Below, piece after piece: positions 17,217-25,653 of a stretch of DNA of 64,000 bases. Location of the stretch: NCBI GenBank assembly GCA_963976395.1, contig CAXBLG010000004.1, positions 1-64,000 on the forward strand, written 5' to 3'. Numbering within the stretch: the stretch's first letter is position 1; the number at the start of each line of letters is the position of its first letter. Both the position numbers and the translations under genes were made by a program. The notes below the pieces were generated by a model. The model had not been told where the DNA came from, ran no database searches, and saw only the letters and a program-made list of their open reading frames with translations. This DNA comes from UBA11612 sp963976395 (GTDB lineage Bacteria; Pseudomonadota; Alphaproteobacteria; Rhodospirillales; Rhodospirillaceae).

Positions 17217-18858
17217 ATACGTTCTCCTTAAACGGCTCGACGCCGACCCGGCGGTAGGTTGCAAGAAATGTCTCCTTTGGCGCGCGCAGGCCGAGGTAAG
17301 TATTGACGACGTTCTCCACCACATCGATCACCTCATCGGCGGTAAAGCCCGGTCCGATCAATTTGCCCACGGACGCCGTTTCATCGCCGGCACCGCCAAG
17401 CGTGACCTGATAAAGTTCCTGTCCGTTGCGATCTACGCCCAAAATGCCGATGTGACCGGCATGATGATGGCCGCAGGCATTGATACAGCCGGAAATCTTG
17501 ATCTGCAGAGGGCCGACATCGTACTGGCGATCCAAGTCCTCAAATCGCTCGCTGATACGCTGAGATATAGGAATCGAACGCGCATTCGCCAGGGAGCAAT
17601 AATCAAGTCCCGGGCACGCAATGATGTCCGAGACCAAGCCGATATTTGCCGTCGCAAAACCGATGTCGCTCAACTTCTGCCACAACGTGAACAGATCGGC
17701 TTGTTTTACATCGGCCAGAATCAAATTCTGAATGTGAGTTACCCGCACCTCGCCGAAACTGAACTGTTCGGCAAGATCCGCGACACCTTCCATCTGTTCC
17801 GCCGTCGCATCGCCGGGAATGCCGCCGATAGGTTTCAGAGACAGGGTTACGGCGGCATAGCCTGGAATCTTGTGCGGATGCACGTTGGTTTCTGACCAGC
17901 GCGCGAATGCAGCATTCTCGGATTTGGCCTTCTCGTAATCCGCCACCGGCGCGCTTATGGTTTCATAGGTCGGCGGCGAGAAGAATCTGCGGATACGCTC
18001 TTCTTCCTCGGCCGGTAAATTGACATCGGTCTTGCGAATCTCGGCCCATTCCTCTTCCACCTGACGGGTGAACTCTTCCGGACCAAGGTCGCGCACAAGA
18101 ATCTTGATGCGGGCCTTGTAGATGTTGTCGCGGCGTCCATAGCGGTTATAGGTGCGCATGATCGCTTCAAGATACGAGAGCAATTGATCCTTGGGCAGGA
18201 ACGGACGGATCAGGCTCGCGATCACGGGTGTGCGGCCCATGCCGCCACCAACATAAATCCGGTAACCGACCTCGCCGCCATCACCCTTCACCAGCTGAAT
18301 ACCGATGTCGTGCCATTGCACGGCAGCACGGTCGTTTTCAGCGCCGGTCACAGCGAATTTGAACTTGCGCGGTAGAAACGAGAACTCGGGATGAAACGTG
18401 GACCACTGCCGGATGATTTCCGACACAACTCTCGGATCGTCCAACTCATCCGGCGCAACGCCCGCGAAATGATCCGCCGTTACGTTGCGAATGCAGTTAC
18501 CGGATGTCTGGATGCCGTGCATCTCCACTTCCGCCAACTCGGCGAGAATATCAGGCATCTGCTCCAGTTTAATCCAATTGAACTGGATATTTTGGCGCGT
18601 GGTGAAATGCCCATAGCCACGGTCATACTTGCGGGCGATCTCAGCCAGCTTGCGCAGCTGCTTCACCGACAGCGTGCCGTACGGCACCGCGATGCGCAGC
18701 ATGTAGGCGTGCAGTTGCAAGTACAGCCCGTTCATCAGCCGCAAGGGCCGGAACTGCTCTTCCGTCAACTCGCCTTTCAACCGGCGCTGCACCTGATCGC
18801 GAAACGCCGATGTCCGTTCCCGGACGATTGTTTGGTCGAATGTGTCGTATGCGTACAC
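17203..18858 (-). CDS. cysI: Sulfite (nitrite/sulfite) reductase hemoprotein
   Basis: This siroheme/[4Fe-4S] enzyme reduces sulfite to sulfide with six electrons. The 551-residue protein has both ferredoxin-like halves (FTTRQNIQFNWI, SGNCIRNVTADHFAG) and the cluster/siroheme cysteines C415 and C421 (CPGLDYC) and C458 and C462 (CINAC, then GHHH). The start codon is GTG at 18858, 8 bases after the DUF2849 stop, with AGGTGA four bases upstream. The neighbours CysH and CobA make sulfite, not nitrite, the likely substrate. No separate flavoprotein subunit (CysJ) is present, so a ferredoxin-type donor is likely. Confidence 0.92.
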   Translation of the reverse strand: MYAYDTFDQTIVRERTSAFRDQVQRRLKGELTEEQFRPLRLMNGLYLQLHAYMLRIAVPYGTLSVKQLRKLAEIARKYDRGYGHFTTRQNIQFNWIKLEQMPDILAELAEVEMHGIQTSGNCIRNVTADHFAGVAPDELDDPRVVSEIIRQWSTFHPEFSFLPRKFKFAVTGAENDRAAVQWHDIGIQLVKGDGGEVGYRIYVGGGMGRTPVIASLIRPFLPKDQLLSYLEAIMRTYNRYGRRDNIYKARIKILVRDLGPEEFTRQVEEEWAEIRKTDVNLPAEEEERIRRFFSPPTYETISAPVADYEKAKSENAAFARWSETNVHPHKIPGYAAVTLSLKPIGGIPGDATAEQMEGVADLAEQFSFGEVRVTHIQNLILADVKQADLFTLWQKLSDIGFATANIGLVSDIIACPGLDYCSLANARSIPISQRISERFEDLDRQYDVGPLQIKISGCINACGHHHAGHIGILGVDRNGQELYQVTLGGAGDETASVGKLIGPGFTADEVIDVVENVVNTYLGLRAPKETFLATYRRVGVEPFKENVYAGR

Positions 18859-18866
18859 CGCATCAC

Positions 18867-19184
18867 CTATTTAATTGGAGAGATAGATTTGTTGAGATCA
18901 AGGCGAACTGTTGGCCCCGTCGCACGGATCATTTCACGCAGCCGCGCCGGACGAATTTCACCGCCCGCGTCAATATCGACAATCGCTTGATCAATCACGA
19001 GATTGGCGGCGAAGGCGTCCGCAGCCGCCTTGGTCAACGAATCAATCGCCTCAGGGGAATTTGCCACAAGCGCGTCCGCCGCATGAGACGACCATGTGCC
19101 CGCCGATGTGTAGTACACTGTCGCACCGGTCAGCAGGTCATTCGCCGTCAGAATTTTAGGCAACTGTTCTTTTGTCTTAGCCAT
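18867..19184 (-). CDS. DUF2849 protein
   Basis: A 105-residue protein matching the small DUF2849 family, found in alphaproteobacteria between cysG-type genes and sulfite reductase. Visible are ILTANDLLTGATVYYTSAGTWS near the N-terminus and DIDAGGEIRPARLREMIRATGPTVRLDL near the C-terminus. Function unknown; constant placement in this operon suggests a role in siroheme delivery or reductase assembly. It lies 17 bases after cobA and 8 before the reductase. Confidence 0.85.
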   Translation of the reverse strand: MAKTKEQLPKILTANDLLTGATVYYTSAGTWSSHAADALVANSPEAIDSLTKAAADAFAANLVIDQAIVDIDAGGEIRPARLREMIRATGPTVRLDLNKSISPIK

Positions 19185-19201
19185 AAAGGCGCGTCCTTAT
19201 T

Positions 19202-20026
19202 TTATTCGCTCGCGACCGGCGCATATGCCGTTACAGAATTGCCGTCAGTGGCCGGTATATAGGTGCGCACGACCTCGCCGACGATGAACAATGCCGGGCT
19301 TTGTACGTTTTCGCGGATGACGGCTTCGGGCAAATCTGCAACCGTCGTCACGATGATGCGCTGGGCCGGGCGCGTCGCGTGTTCAACAACCGCCACCGGC
19401 CACGCACCATCAAGGCCGTCGGCGAGCAACGCTGCTTGCAGGTCGCGTGCCTTGCAAAGGCCCATATAGACAACCACCGTCCGGCCTGCACCGGCGAGAC
19501 CGCTCACATCGGCGAGCGCGCCTTCGCGGCGGGTTGCAGTTACGAACGTCACGCGTGAGGCATACTCGCGGTGGGTCAGAGAGATTTTCATAGCCGCCGC
19601 CGAGGCCGAGGCCGCCGTCACACCAGGCACAACGTCGAAAGGAATGCCCGCCGCCCGTAGCGCGTCGATTTCTTCGGCACTGCGCCCGAAGATCATCGGA
19701 TCGCCGCCCTTAAGGCGCACCACGCGCGACCCGGTCTGTGCCGCCGCAATCAGCTGCGCAATAATATCGGCCTGGGTGATGACAGCCTTGTGGTGTGGCT
19801 TACCGACGTAGATGCAGCGCGCCTGCGCCGGTAAAATTTCGACTATTTCCGGCGAGACCAGATCATCAAAGAACACCACTTCGGCGGATTGCAGCGCCGC
19901 ATAACCTTTGCGCGTCAGCAAATCCGGGTCGCCCGGCCCGGCGCCGACCAGGGTCACCGACCCCACGGGCCGCCGCGACGTCGCACCGTCATCAATATCA
20001 ATCGTTTGGCCTTCCGAGCCGTTCAC
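19202..20026 (-). CDS. cobA: Uroporphyrinogen-III C-methyltransferase (SUMT)
   Basis: The enzyme methylates uroporphyrinogen III twice to precorrin-2. The 274-residue protein carries the signatures VTLVGAGPGDPDLLT, VVFFDDLVSPEIVEI, VRLKGGDPMIFGR and VPGVTAASASAA. I chose GTG at 20026 because AGAAAGGA lies 6-7 bases upstream; a GTG at 20083 adds 19 residues but has no ribosome binding site. It lacks the dehydrogenase/chelatase domain of E. coli CysG, which is supplied by the gene at 13540. First gene of the sulfite/siroheme run. Confidence 0.92.
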   Translation of the reverse strand: MNGSEGQTIDIDDGATSRRPVGSVTLVGAGPGDPDLLTRKGYAALQSAEVVFFDDLVSPEIVEILPAQARCIYVGKPHHKAVITQADIIAQLIAAAQTGSRVVRLKGGDPMIFGRSAEEIDALRAAGIPFDVVPGVTAASASAAAMKISLTHREYASRVTFVTATRREGALADVSGLAGAGRTVVVYMGLCKARDLQAALLADGLDGAWPVAVVEHATRPAQRIIVTTVADLPEAVIRENVQSPALFIVGEVVRTYIPATDGNSVTAYAPVASE

Positions 20027-20253
20027 GTCAGAATCCTTTCTGAAAGTTGGCGCGAGCGGGGCCAATAAGCCCAAATCCGACACCGCGCAGGGATAGCCTT
20101 ACCCCTACGTCCGGCCTGAATGAAACAATCCATTCCCACTGCGACTGCCCTTGGCCGTTGGTATACAAGGTTTCGCTCTGACGCCGGTCCAAAGCAGAAT
20201 AAAATTCTCTTTTTGGGGAAGATGATTAGGCCATTTAAGGGCGCTTCTCTGGC

Positions 20254-21852
20254 CTAAGATACCGCCGCCGAGTCCTTTTTCAGGGCTCGCTTGAGCACTT
20301 TACCGTTGGCATTCCGGGGCAACGGTTGATCCACGAAGGTCACGTAATCCGGCACCTTGTAGTCGGACAAGCGCGCTGCACAGTAGGCTTTGACGTCTTC
20401 TTCCGTCAGCGAGCGGTCCTTGGGCAGGATATAAGCGTGTACTTTTTCCGTCAGCACAGGGTCCGGATCACCCACCACAGCGGCCTCGCCCACCTTCGGG
20501 TGATAGGCCAGCACGTCCTCGACCTCGGCCGAATACACCTTGAACCCTCCGCGATTGATCATGTCTTTCTTGCGATCAAAAATTTGCAGATAGCCGTCTG
20601 CCGTTAGCGCACCGATATCGCCGGACCGCCAAAAGCCGGAGATAAAATTGAGCCGCGTCGCTTCGGGATTATCCCAATACCCGGCGGCTACATGTCCGCC
20701 CTTGATCCATATTTCACCGCTCTCGCCCACCGGCACCTCACAGCCGTCGTCATCCATTACGCGAATTTCAGAGCATGGCACAGGACGGCCCACGGTCTCG
20801 ACCTTCAGCGCCCCCTCACCAAGAGGCGTTAATGTTGAAGGCGACGTGGTTTCGGTAGAACCGTATGCATTGGCGAGGTGCAGGTTCGGTAATTTTTCGG
20901 CCAACGTCTTGATGGTCGCAACAGGCATAGGCGAACCCCCGTAACCGCCGACGCGCCAGGCCGATAAATCATATCCTGATATATCTGTTTGCAGCAGGCA
21001 GAGATGATACATCGCAGGCACCATCAGGGTATAGGTCATGCGTTCTTTAGCGGCGAGGTCAAGAAACGCAGCCGCTTTGAATGCACCAAGAATAATCGTT
21101 GCCCCTTTCGCCCGGACCATTGCCAACATAATTGCGACGAGTCCGGTAACGTGCGTTGCAGGCACGGCCATCAGCGCGCGGTCGTCTGCGGTTAGACCCC
21201 AGCATGTCTCGTAATGCATGGCCGACATAACCATGGACATCTGAGTCAGCACCGCGCCTTTCGGTTTTCCCGTCGTGCCCGAGGTGTATAGAATCACAGC
21301 CGGAGATTCTTGCGCGGCAATCACCGTAGGCGCTACTCCAGATTTAAAAAGTGCGGACAGGGGTTGAGAGTCTTCAGCCGCGCTACCCACGGCAAACTTA
21401 TGTTTAAGTGTGGGAACAGATGCTGCGTCCGGCAACCTGTCTTCAAGCTCGGCGTCGCGAACAATGACCTTCGCGCCGCAATTACCGAGAGGGAACTCCA
21501 ACACAGGTTTCTGCTCACGGGTGTTGAGCGGCACTGCCACCGCGCCGGCGCGCATTGCACCGAAAAATACAAAAGCGAACTCGGCACAGTTGCTAAGCAG
21601 CAGCGCAACTCTATCTCCGGGCTCCACACCGCACGCCGTCAATCCGGCCGCGATCTCATCAACCGCTTGATCGAACGCTCGGTAAGTAAATCTCCGGTCG
21701 CCATCGATAATCGCATCGCTATCGGGACGAACCGCAACCGCTTCGCGCAGAATTTGATCGACACCGGCCGGCCGGTCCGCAAAACACAGAACAACCCGGT
21801 CACCATAGTGCGTTTCATATCTGAGGGGCGGGCATTCAGACCAAGGCATCAT
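20254..21852 (-). CDS. Class I adenylate-forming enzyme, acyl-CoA synthetase
   Basis: The 532-residue protein has the AMP-binding core: P-loop ILYTSGTTGKPKGAVLT near residue 190, NAYGSTETTS, the hinge FWRSGDIGALTADGYLQIFDRKKDMINRGGFKVY and the terminal lysine region LPRNANGKVLKRAL. It activates a carboxylic acid with ATP and loads it onto CoA; chain type cannot be told from sequence. It stands alone on the minus strand, divergent from the binding-protein gene with about 128 bases between. MM at the start gives two possible ATGs (21852 or 21849). Confidence 0.88.
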   Translation of the reverse strand: MMPWSECPPLRYETHYGDRVVLCFADRPAGVDQILREAVAVRPDSDAIIDGDRRFTYRAFDQAVDEIAAGLTACGVEPGDRVALLLSNCAEFAFVFFGAMRAGAVAVPLNTREQKPVLEFPLGNCGAKVIVRDAELEDRLPDAASVPTLKHKFAVGSAAEDSQPLSALFKSGVAPTVIAAQESPAVILYTSGTTGKPKGAVLTQMSMVMSAMHYETCWGLTADDRALMAVPATHVTGLVAIMLAMVRAKGATIILGAFKAAAFLDLAAKERMTYTLMVPAMYHLCLLQTDISGYDLSAWRVGGYGGSPMPVATIKTLAEKLPNLHLANAYGSTETTSPSTLTPLGEGALKVETVGRPVPCSEIRVMDDDGCEVPVGESGEIWIKGGHVAAGYWDNPEATRLNFISGFWRSGDIGALTADGYLQIFDRKKDMINRGGFKVYSAEVEDVLAYHPKVGEAAVVGDPDPVLTEKVHAYILPKDRSLTEEDVKAYCAARLSDYKVPDYVTFVDQPLPRNANGKVLKRALKKDSAAVS

Positions 21853-21980
21853 TCTCTCAATTTACCCAACGTAAGGACCGCGAAGTATTAGAATATTCCC
21901 GGGCAGACGCAAGGTCGCGCCATGCTGTAGTATCAGCGCCACATCAACACCCGTCGCTTTTGAATCGGACCCTGACACAA

Positions 21981-23021
21981 ATGAACGAGAGTTCGCGACC
22001 CGCCCGCTTCGCCAAGCACGCCCTGGCCATCATCCTCCTTGGTCTGAGCACCGCCTGTTCAGACACCGCGCCTAAACCCCGCCTGGACCAGGTCAAGAAC
22101 CGGGGCTTTGTCACCTGCGGTATCTGGCCGGGTATTGCGGGCTTTTCTACAATCGATGAGCAAGGCTGGCATCACGGCATCGACATCGAGGTTTGTCGCG
22201 CCCTCTCAGCAGCCATATTCGGCAGCCCGGACAACGTACAATATGTGCGCGCTGAAAACGTACAGCAGCTGCGCGAAGACGACGATCTAGATATAGTGAG
22301 CAGACGCATCACCTGGTCGCTGACGCGCGCCGCAGCGAACGACTTGATGTTCGGTCCGATCATTTTTTACGATGGCCAGGGATTCTTGGTTCCAAAACAA
22401 ATCGGCATCACGTCGGCTGATCAGTTGTCCGGTACGTCCGTTTGTGTACAGACCGTTGAGAAACACGCGGCGACACTTGCGGCCTATACCCTTGAAAACG
22501 ACATAAACCTCACAAGCGTTCCCATCGAAAATAACGATGATGTAAAACAGGCGTTTGAAGCGGGCCGCTGCTCCGCATATTCGGCAGATATATCATTACT
22601 GGGTGCCGCTAAGCTGGAACTCGGAGACAGCCCGGAATATTTCCTTATTTTACCAACGCTGATTTCAAAGGAGCCTCTCGCCCCGCTTGTACGCCGGGGC
22701 GATGATCAATTCTTCGAAGTACTGCGGTGGACAATTTTCGCAATGATTGCCGCCGAGGAGTTCGGCATTACCTCAGCAAACATAGACGATAAGATGGACA
22801 CCCCGTCGCCGGAAATTCGCAGACTACTCGGCGTCATTCCCGGTAACGGCGCAGCTCTCGGTCTTGACGAAGACTGGGCCTACAATGTGATCAAGACAGT
22901 TGGAAACTACGGCGAAATGTTTGACCGAAACGTCGGCCGAAACAGCTCCATAAAATTGGACCGAGGACCAAACAGGCTTTGGACCAACGGCGGCCTTATG
23001 TACGCCCCGCGCCTTCGGTAA
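21981..23021 (+). CDS. Amino-acid-type ABC transporter substrate-binding protein (AapJ-like), orphan
   Basis: 346 residues with an export signal (ALAIILLGLSTAC at about 15-27; the cysteine could be lipidated but the lipobox STAC is weak). The mature part matches general L-amino-acid binding proteins: VKNRGFVTCGI at the start, GFSTIDEQGWHHGIDIEVCRALSAAIFG, ITWSLTRAAAN, GPIIFYDGQGFLVP and AYSADISLL. No permease or ATPase gene lies nearby, so it either serves a distant transporter or acts as a sensor partner. I used ATG 21981; a TTG seven codons earlier is possible and neither has a clear ribosome binding site. Confidence 0.85.
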   Translation: MNESSRPARFAKHALAIILLGLSTACSDTAPKPRLDQVKNRGFVTCGIWPGIAGFSTIDEQGWHHGIDIEVCRALSAAIFGSPDNVQYVRAENVQQLREDDDLDIVSRRITWSLTRAAANDLMFGPIIFYDGQGFLVPKQIGITSADQLSGTSVCVQTVEKHAATLAAYTLENDINLTSVPIENNDDVKQAFEAGRCSAYSADISLLGAAKLELGDSPEYFLILPTLISKEPLAPLVRRGDDQFFEVLRWTIFAMIAAEEFGITSANIDDKMDTPSPEIRRLLGVIPGNGAALGLDEDWAYNVIKTVGNYGEMFDRNVGRNSSIKLDRGPNRLWTNGGLMYAPRLR

Positions 23022-23024
23022 TCG

Positions 23025-23504
23025 CTAACCGGGCGACGTGACGCTCGGGTCTTCCTCAAGCACGAAGTTCACTTCGAACGCACCGACAGTATCGCGGCTG
23101 CGGCGCATAGAAAACTTGCTGACCGTTTTGTAACCCGGCGCAAACACACTGATATCAATCTGACTGGGATCGATTTCATATCCCAGGTCCTGTATGACGC
23201 GGCCAACATCAAGGCTGCGAAACCGGCCTAGCATATTGGTGTAAGATTCATAGGTGAGCTGCGGTTCGGCAACATCAACCGCGACAAGTGCGCCGTTGAT
23301 GTATTTACCGGCCCGGTCCTTCACGCTGCCGTAATAGACGAACTGCGGATCGCCTTCGATCTCAAGCGCTTCGAAGAAAACGTCGCCGTTGGCCATCGCC
23401 GGACCCGGCACAGCGGAAGCGGCACATATCGCAGCGCTTGCGAATATGGCCTTACGTCTTGAAATTCCTGTCATGCGACAGACCTTCTCAAAAATCTTAC
23501 TCAA
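23025..23504 (-). CDS. Tat-exported protein with carboxypeptidase-regulatory-like fold
   Basis: The 159-residue protein opens with a twin-arginine-like signal (ISRRKAIFASAAICAASAVPGPAMA, cleavage near residue 38; written here only as its RR, hydrophobic core and AMA end matter). The mature part has the pattern VKDRAGKYINGALVAVDV ... LGRFRS ... VFAPGYKTVS, which resembles the CarboxypepD_reg/transthyretin-like beta sandwich. Not recognised as a named family. Its start overlaps the end of the upstream membrane gene by 8 bases, so it is the last gene of a three-gene cassette. It ends 3 bases from the binding-protein gene on the other strand. Confidence 0.65.
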   Translation of the reverse strand: MSKIFEKVCRMTGISRRKAIFASAAICAASAVPGPAMANGDVFFEALEIEGDPQFVYYGSVKDRAGKYINGALVAVDVAEPQLTYESYTNMLGRFRSLDVGRVIQDLGYEIDPSQIDISVFAPGYKTVSKFSMRRSRDTVGAFEVNFVLEEDPSVTSPG

Positions 23505-23823
23505 TGAACCAGTGCCATTCGTAATAGAACGTATATAGGACGACTAGCCCCGGCACCAACCAACTGAGCGTGGGGCCTACACCCTCTGTCAGCTTCTTAG
23601 GAATAAACAAGGCAATTGCGGCAGCAATAGCGCCGACCACCGCACACACCACAATCCAAGAATACCAACCCATGGCCGGGCCCGCCGACCGAGGCAAGTC
23701 TTCGAGGCTTGCTTCACCGAGTAATGGGTACCAGCGGAATGGCGTGTAACCTTGAATGAAGGCTGCGATGTAGACAATCGAGGCAACACCGGCAAAGACC
23801 TTGAGGGCAAAAGGCGTGTTCAT
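23497..23823 (-). CDS. Small membrane protein, three predicted helices
   Basis: 108 residues with hydrophobic segments at about 7-24, 53-75 and 85-103 and the aromatic end FYYEWHWFIE. I do not recognise the family. The start overlaps the stop of the 158-residue membrane protein by 4 bases (ATGA), and its end overlaps the exported protein gene by 8 bases, so the three are almost certainly translated together. Confidence 0.65.
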   Translation of the reverse strand: MNTPFALKVFAGVASIVYIAAFIQGYTPFRWYPLLGEASLEDLPRSAGPAMGWYSWIVVCAVVGAIAAAIALFIPKKLTEGVGPTLSWLVPGLVVLYTFYYEWHWFIE

Positions 23824-24296
23824 AGCAGCCCCTTAATGTTGTTCAGAATGTAGCCGATGATGAAACTCCACCATACGATCAACGCAATTAGGGTGGTGTT
23901 CATCTGACGAGCGAAGACATGTTCAGAGGGCGCGGCCTTTTTCCAGAGCCACCAGTAGCTAGGAAGCATAGCCAGCCCGTACACCGCGACGTGCTCCTTA
24001 ATCTCGAACAACCCAATGGGAGGATTCATACTTGCGTCGGTCAGGCTGCTTTTCACATCCATCACATATGTCGGATAGATAAGTCCGCCGCCGATAAACG
24101 TCGCGATATAAATCAAGACGGTTGCGTTGGTGTAGGTTGACGCTCTGGTATTGACGTAGGCTTGCACGAAATTTTTGGCCGCGAGCGGCCTCGTTTTCCA
24201 GACTGCAATCGCTTGGTGCGTCGTCAACCCCACGAGGGCCACGCCAGCCAACCCGTGCAAAATCAGAAGCACCGTAATTAATGTTCCTGTAAACAC
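23820..24296 (-). CDS. Membrane protein with conserved-looking histidines, four predicted helices
   Basis: 158 residues with hydrophobic segments at about 4-26, 57-76, 100-118 and 132-152. Histidines stand in or next to membrane segments (LHGLAGVALVGLTTHQ and KEHVAVYGLAMLPSYWW), a pattern seen in cytochrome-b-like anchors, but this is only suggestive. No family recognised. First gene of the cassette; its promoter must be in the 296 bases shared with the divergent SDR gene. Confidence 0.65.
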   Translation of the reverse strand: MFTGTLITVLLILHGLAGVALVGLTTHQAIAVWKTRPLAAKNFVQAYVNTRASTYTNATVLIYIATFIGGGLIYPTYVMDVKSSLTDASMNPPIGLFEIKEHVAVYGLAMLPSYWWLWKKAAPSEHVFARQMNTTLIALIVWWSFIIGYILNNIKGLL

Positions 24297-24592
24297 ATCC
24301 CCTCCAGCGTTTCCGCCCTTTGAGTGTACGCCTTAGTTTCCTGCCCCGGTTTTGCCAAATTGATGACAAGTCATCCGGCGCCTCCCTGAAACCGTTCGGC
24401 GAAAGAGAAGTCTATTGAGACCCCAAACCGCGGTCAAACAGAACCGAGTGCATAAAAGCAGAGTTAAACCAGTGTTAGTGCTATTTTTTGGTAACGGATT
24501 GAAACTCGGTAGGAGTTAGTGCCTTGGCCCACCGTTGACCTCCATCCCCTTTCATGGTTGAAAACCGAACATCCTTACATGGAGTTACACAT

Positions 24593-25348
24593 ATGAATCT
24601 TTCGGGAATTGCCGCCGTCGTTACCGGCGGAGCATCGGGCCTCGGCGCCGCTACAGCGCGCCACATTGCGTCTCTTGGCGCCAAAGTCGCTCTAGTTGAT
24701 ATCAACGCTGAAAACTGCGCTGAAGTGGCGAAAGAAATCGGCGGCTTGGCTCTGTCTTGCGATGTGACGGATGCGGCCTCCACCGAACAGGCCCTCGCGG
24801 ATGCAAAGGCAAAACATGGGGCCGCACGCCTAGTCGTGAATTGCGCGGGCATTGCCCCGGCGGCGAAGGTCGTGGGCCGGAACGGCCCGCACGACCTAGA
24901 GATGTTCCGTAAAGTTATTGAGGTCAACCTCATCGGCACGTTCAACGTTCTTCGACTCGCCGCTGCCGACATGATGACCCTTGATCCGCTCGCCGACGAT
25001 GAACGTGGCGTCGTGATCAACACAGCCTCCATTGCCGGCTACGAAGGCCAGATCGGCCAGGCCGCTTATGCATCCTCCAAAGGCGGCGTCATCGGCCTCA
25101 CCCTGCCCGCCGCGCGCGAACTTGCGAAATCCGGCGTTCGGATCGTCACCATTGCACCGGGCCTGATCGAAACGCCCATGTTCAATAATTTGGCTCCGGC
25201 CGCGGTAGACTCCCTGATCGCCTCGACCGTTTTCCCCAAACGCCTCGGCAAACCCGAAGAATATGCCAAGCTGGTTCAGCACATCAGCGAGAACGTGCTG
25301 ATCAACGGTACAACCATCCGCATGGATGGCTCTATCCGTATGAGCTAG
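24593..25348 (+). CDS. SDR, 3-hydroxyacyl-CoA dehydrogenase type II-like
   Basis: 251 residues with the classical short-chain dehydrogenase pattern: GGASGLGAATARHIA at the NAD site, ALVDIN selecting NAD(H), NCAGIAPAAKV, INTASIAGYEGQIGQAAYASSK (Ser and YxxxK present) and APGLIETPMFNNL. The overall wording, including VVGRNGPHDLEMFRKVIEVNLIGTFNV, fits the human HSD17B10-like 3-hydroxy-2-methylbutyryl-CoA dehydrogenase group of beta-oxidation and isoleucine breakdown. Start 24593 has GGAG 8-9 bases upstream; 13 upstream codons are unlikely. It stands alone. Confidence 0.85.
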   Translation: MNLSGIAAVVTGGASGLGAATARHIASLGAKVALVDINAENCAEVAKEIGGLALSCDVTDAASTEQALADAKAKHGAARLVVNCAGIAPAAKVVGRNGPHDLEMFRKVIEVNLIGTFNVLRLAAADMMTLDPLADDERGVVINTASIAGYEGQIGQAAYASSKGGVIGLTLPAARELAKSGVRIVTIAPGLIETPMFNNLAPAAVDSLIASTVFPKRLGKPEEYAKLVQHISENVLINGTTIRMDGSIRMS

Positions 25349-25653
25349 GCGGATTCTTGGGTGATAGGTGGGTATCCACGGGTCGCCATGGATATTTCTT
25401 CTCTTAAGGAGCCTGGGGGCGAACTATGCTCCCACTCCGCACCGCCCCAAGCATATGTTTTTGCAAAGCCCCATTTAAAACCGCGTTTTGCGTAACTGGG
25501 GCTTCGTGCGGCGAACGTATTCAGGCAATAATGCTGGTGACGCGGGACCGACTTCGAAAATTCCAAGGATAAATCCAAGGAACTCCCCGACGCAGGTAAG
25601 TAACGCAGCGGGGCGCTTGTCTCGTGCAAAAATCCGGAAGTTGTAAGTATTCC
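25349..25653 (+). promoter_or_regulatory. 305-base structured leader before cysD
   Basis: No convincing gene lies here. Read on the plus strand there are three stem-loops: GGGGCG/CGCCCC at 25416-25421 and 25443-25448, followed after 8 bases by TTTTT; an exact 8-base stem AAGCCCCA/TGGGGCTT at 25466-25473 and 25497-25504 that encloses a smaller AAAAC/GTTTT stem; and CCCCG/CGGGG at 25585-25589 and 25609-25613. The first may be a terminator for the SDR or an attenuator. The layout would suit a cis-regulatory RNA for sulfate assimilation, but it does not match a riboswitch consensus that I know. Confidence 0.4.

Noticed and set aside
17128..17895. 255-codon plus-strand open frame opposite the sulfite reductase
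   Set aside because: The minus strand carries conserved siroheme and cluster cysteines; the plus frame is a shadow.
25345..25629. 94-codon minus-strand open frame over the cysD leader
   Set aside because: No ribosome binding site, no recognisable protein features, and it covers stem-loops; more likely non-coding.
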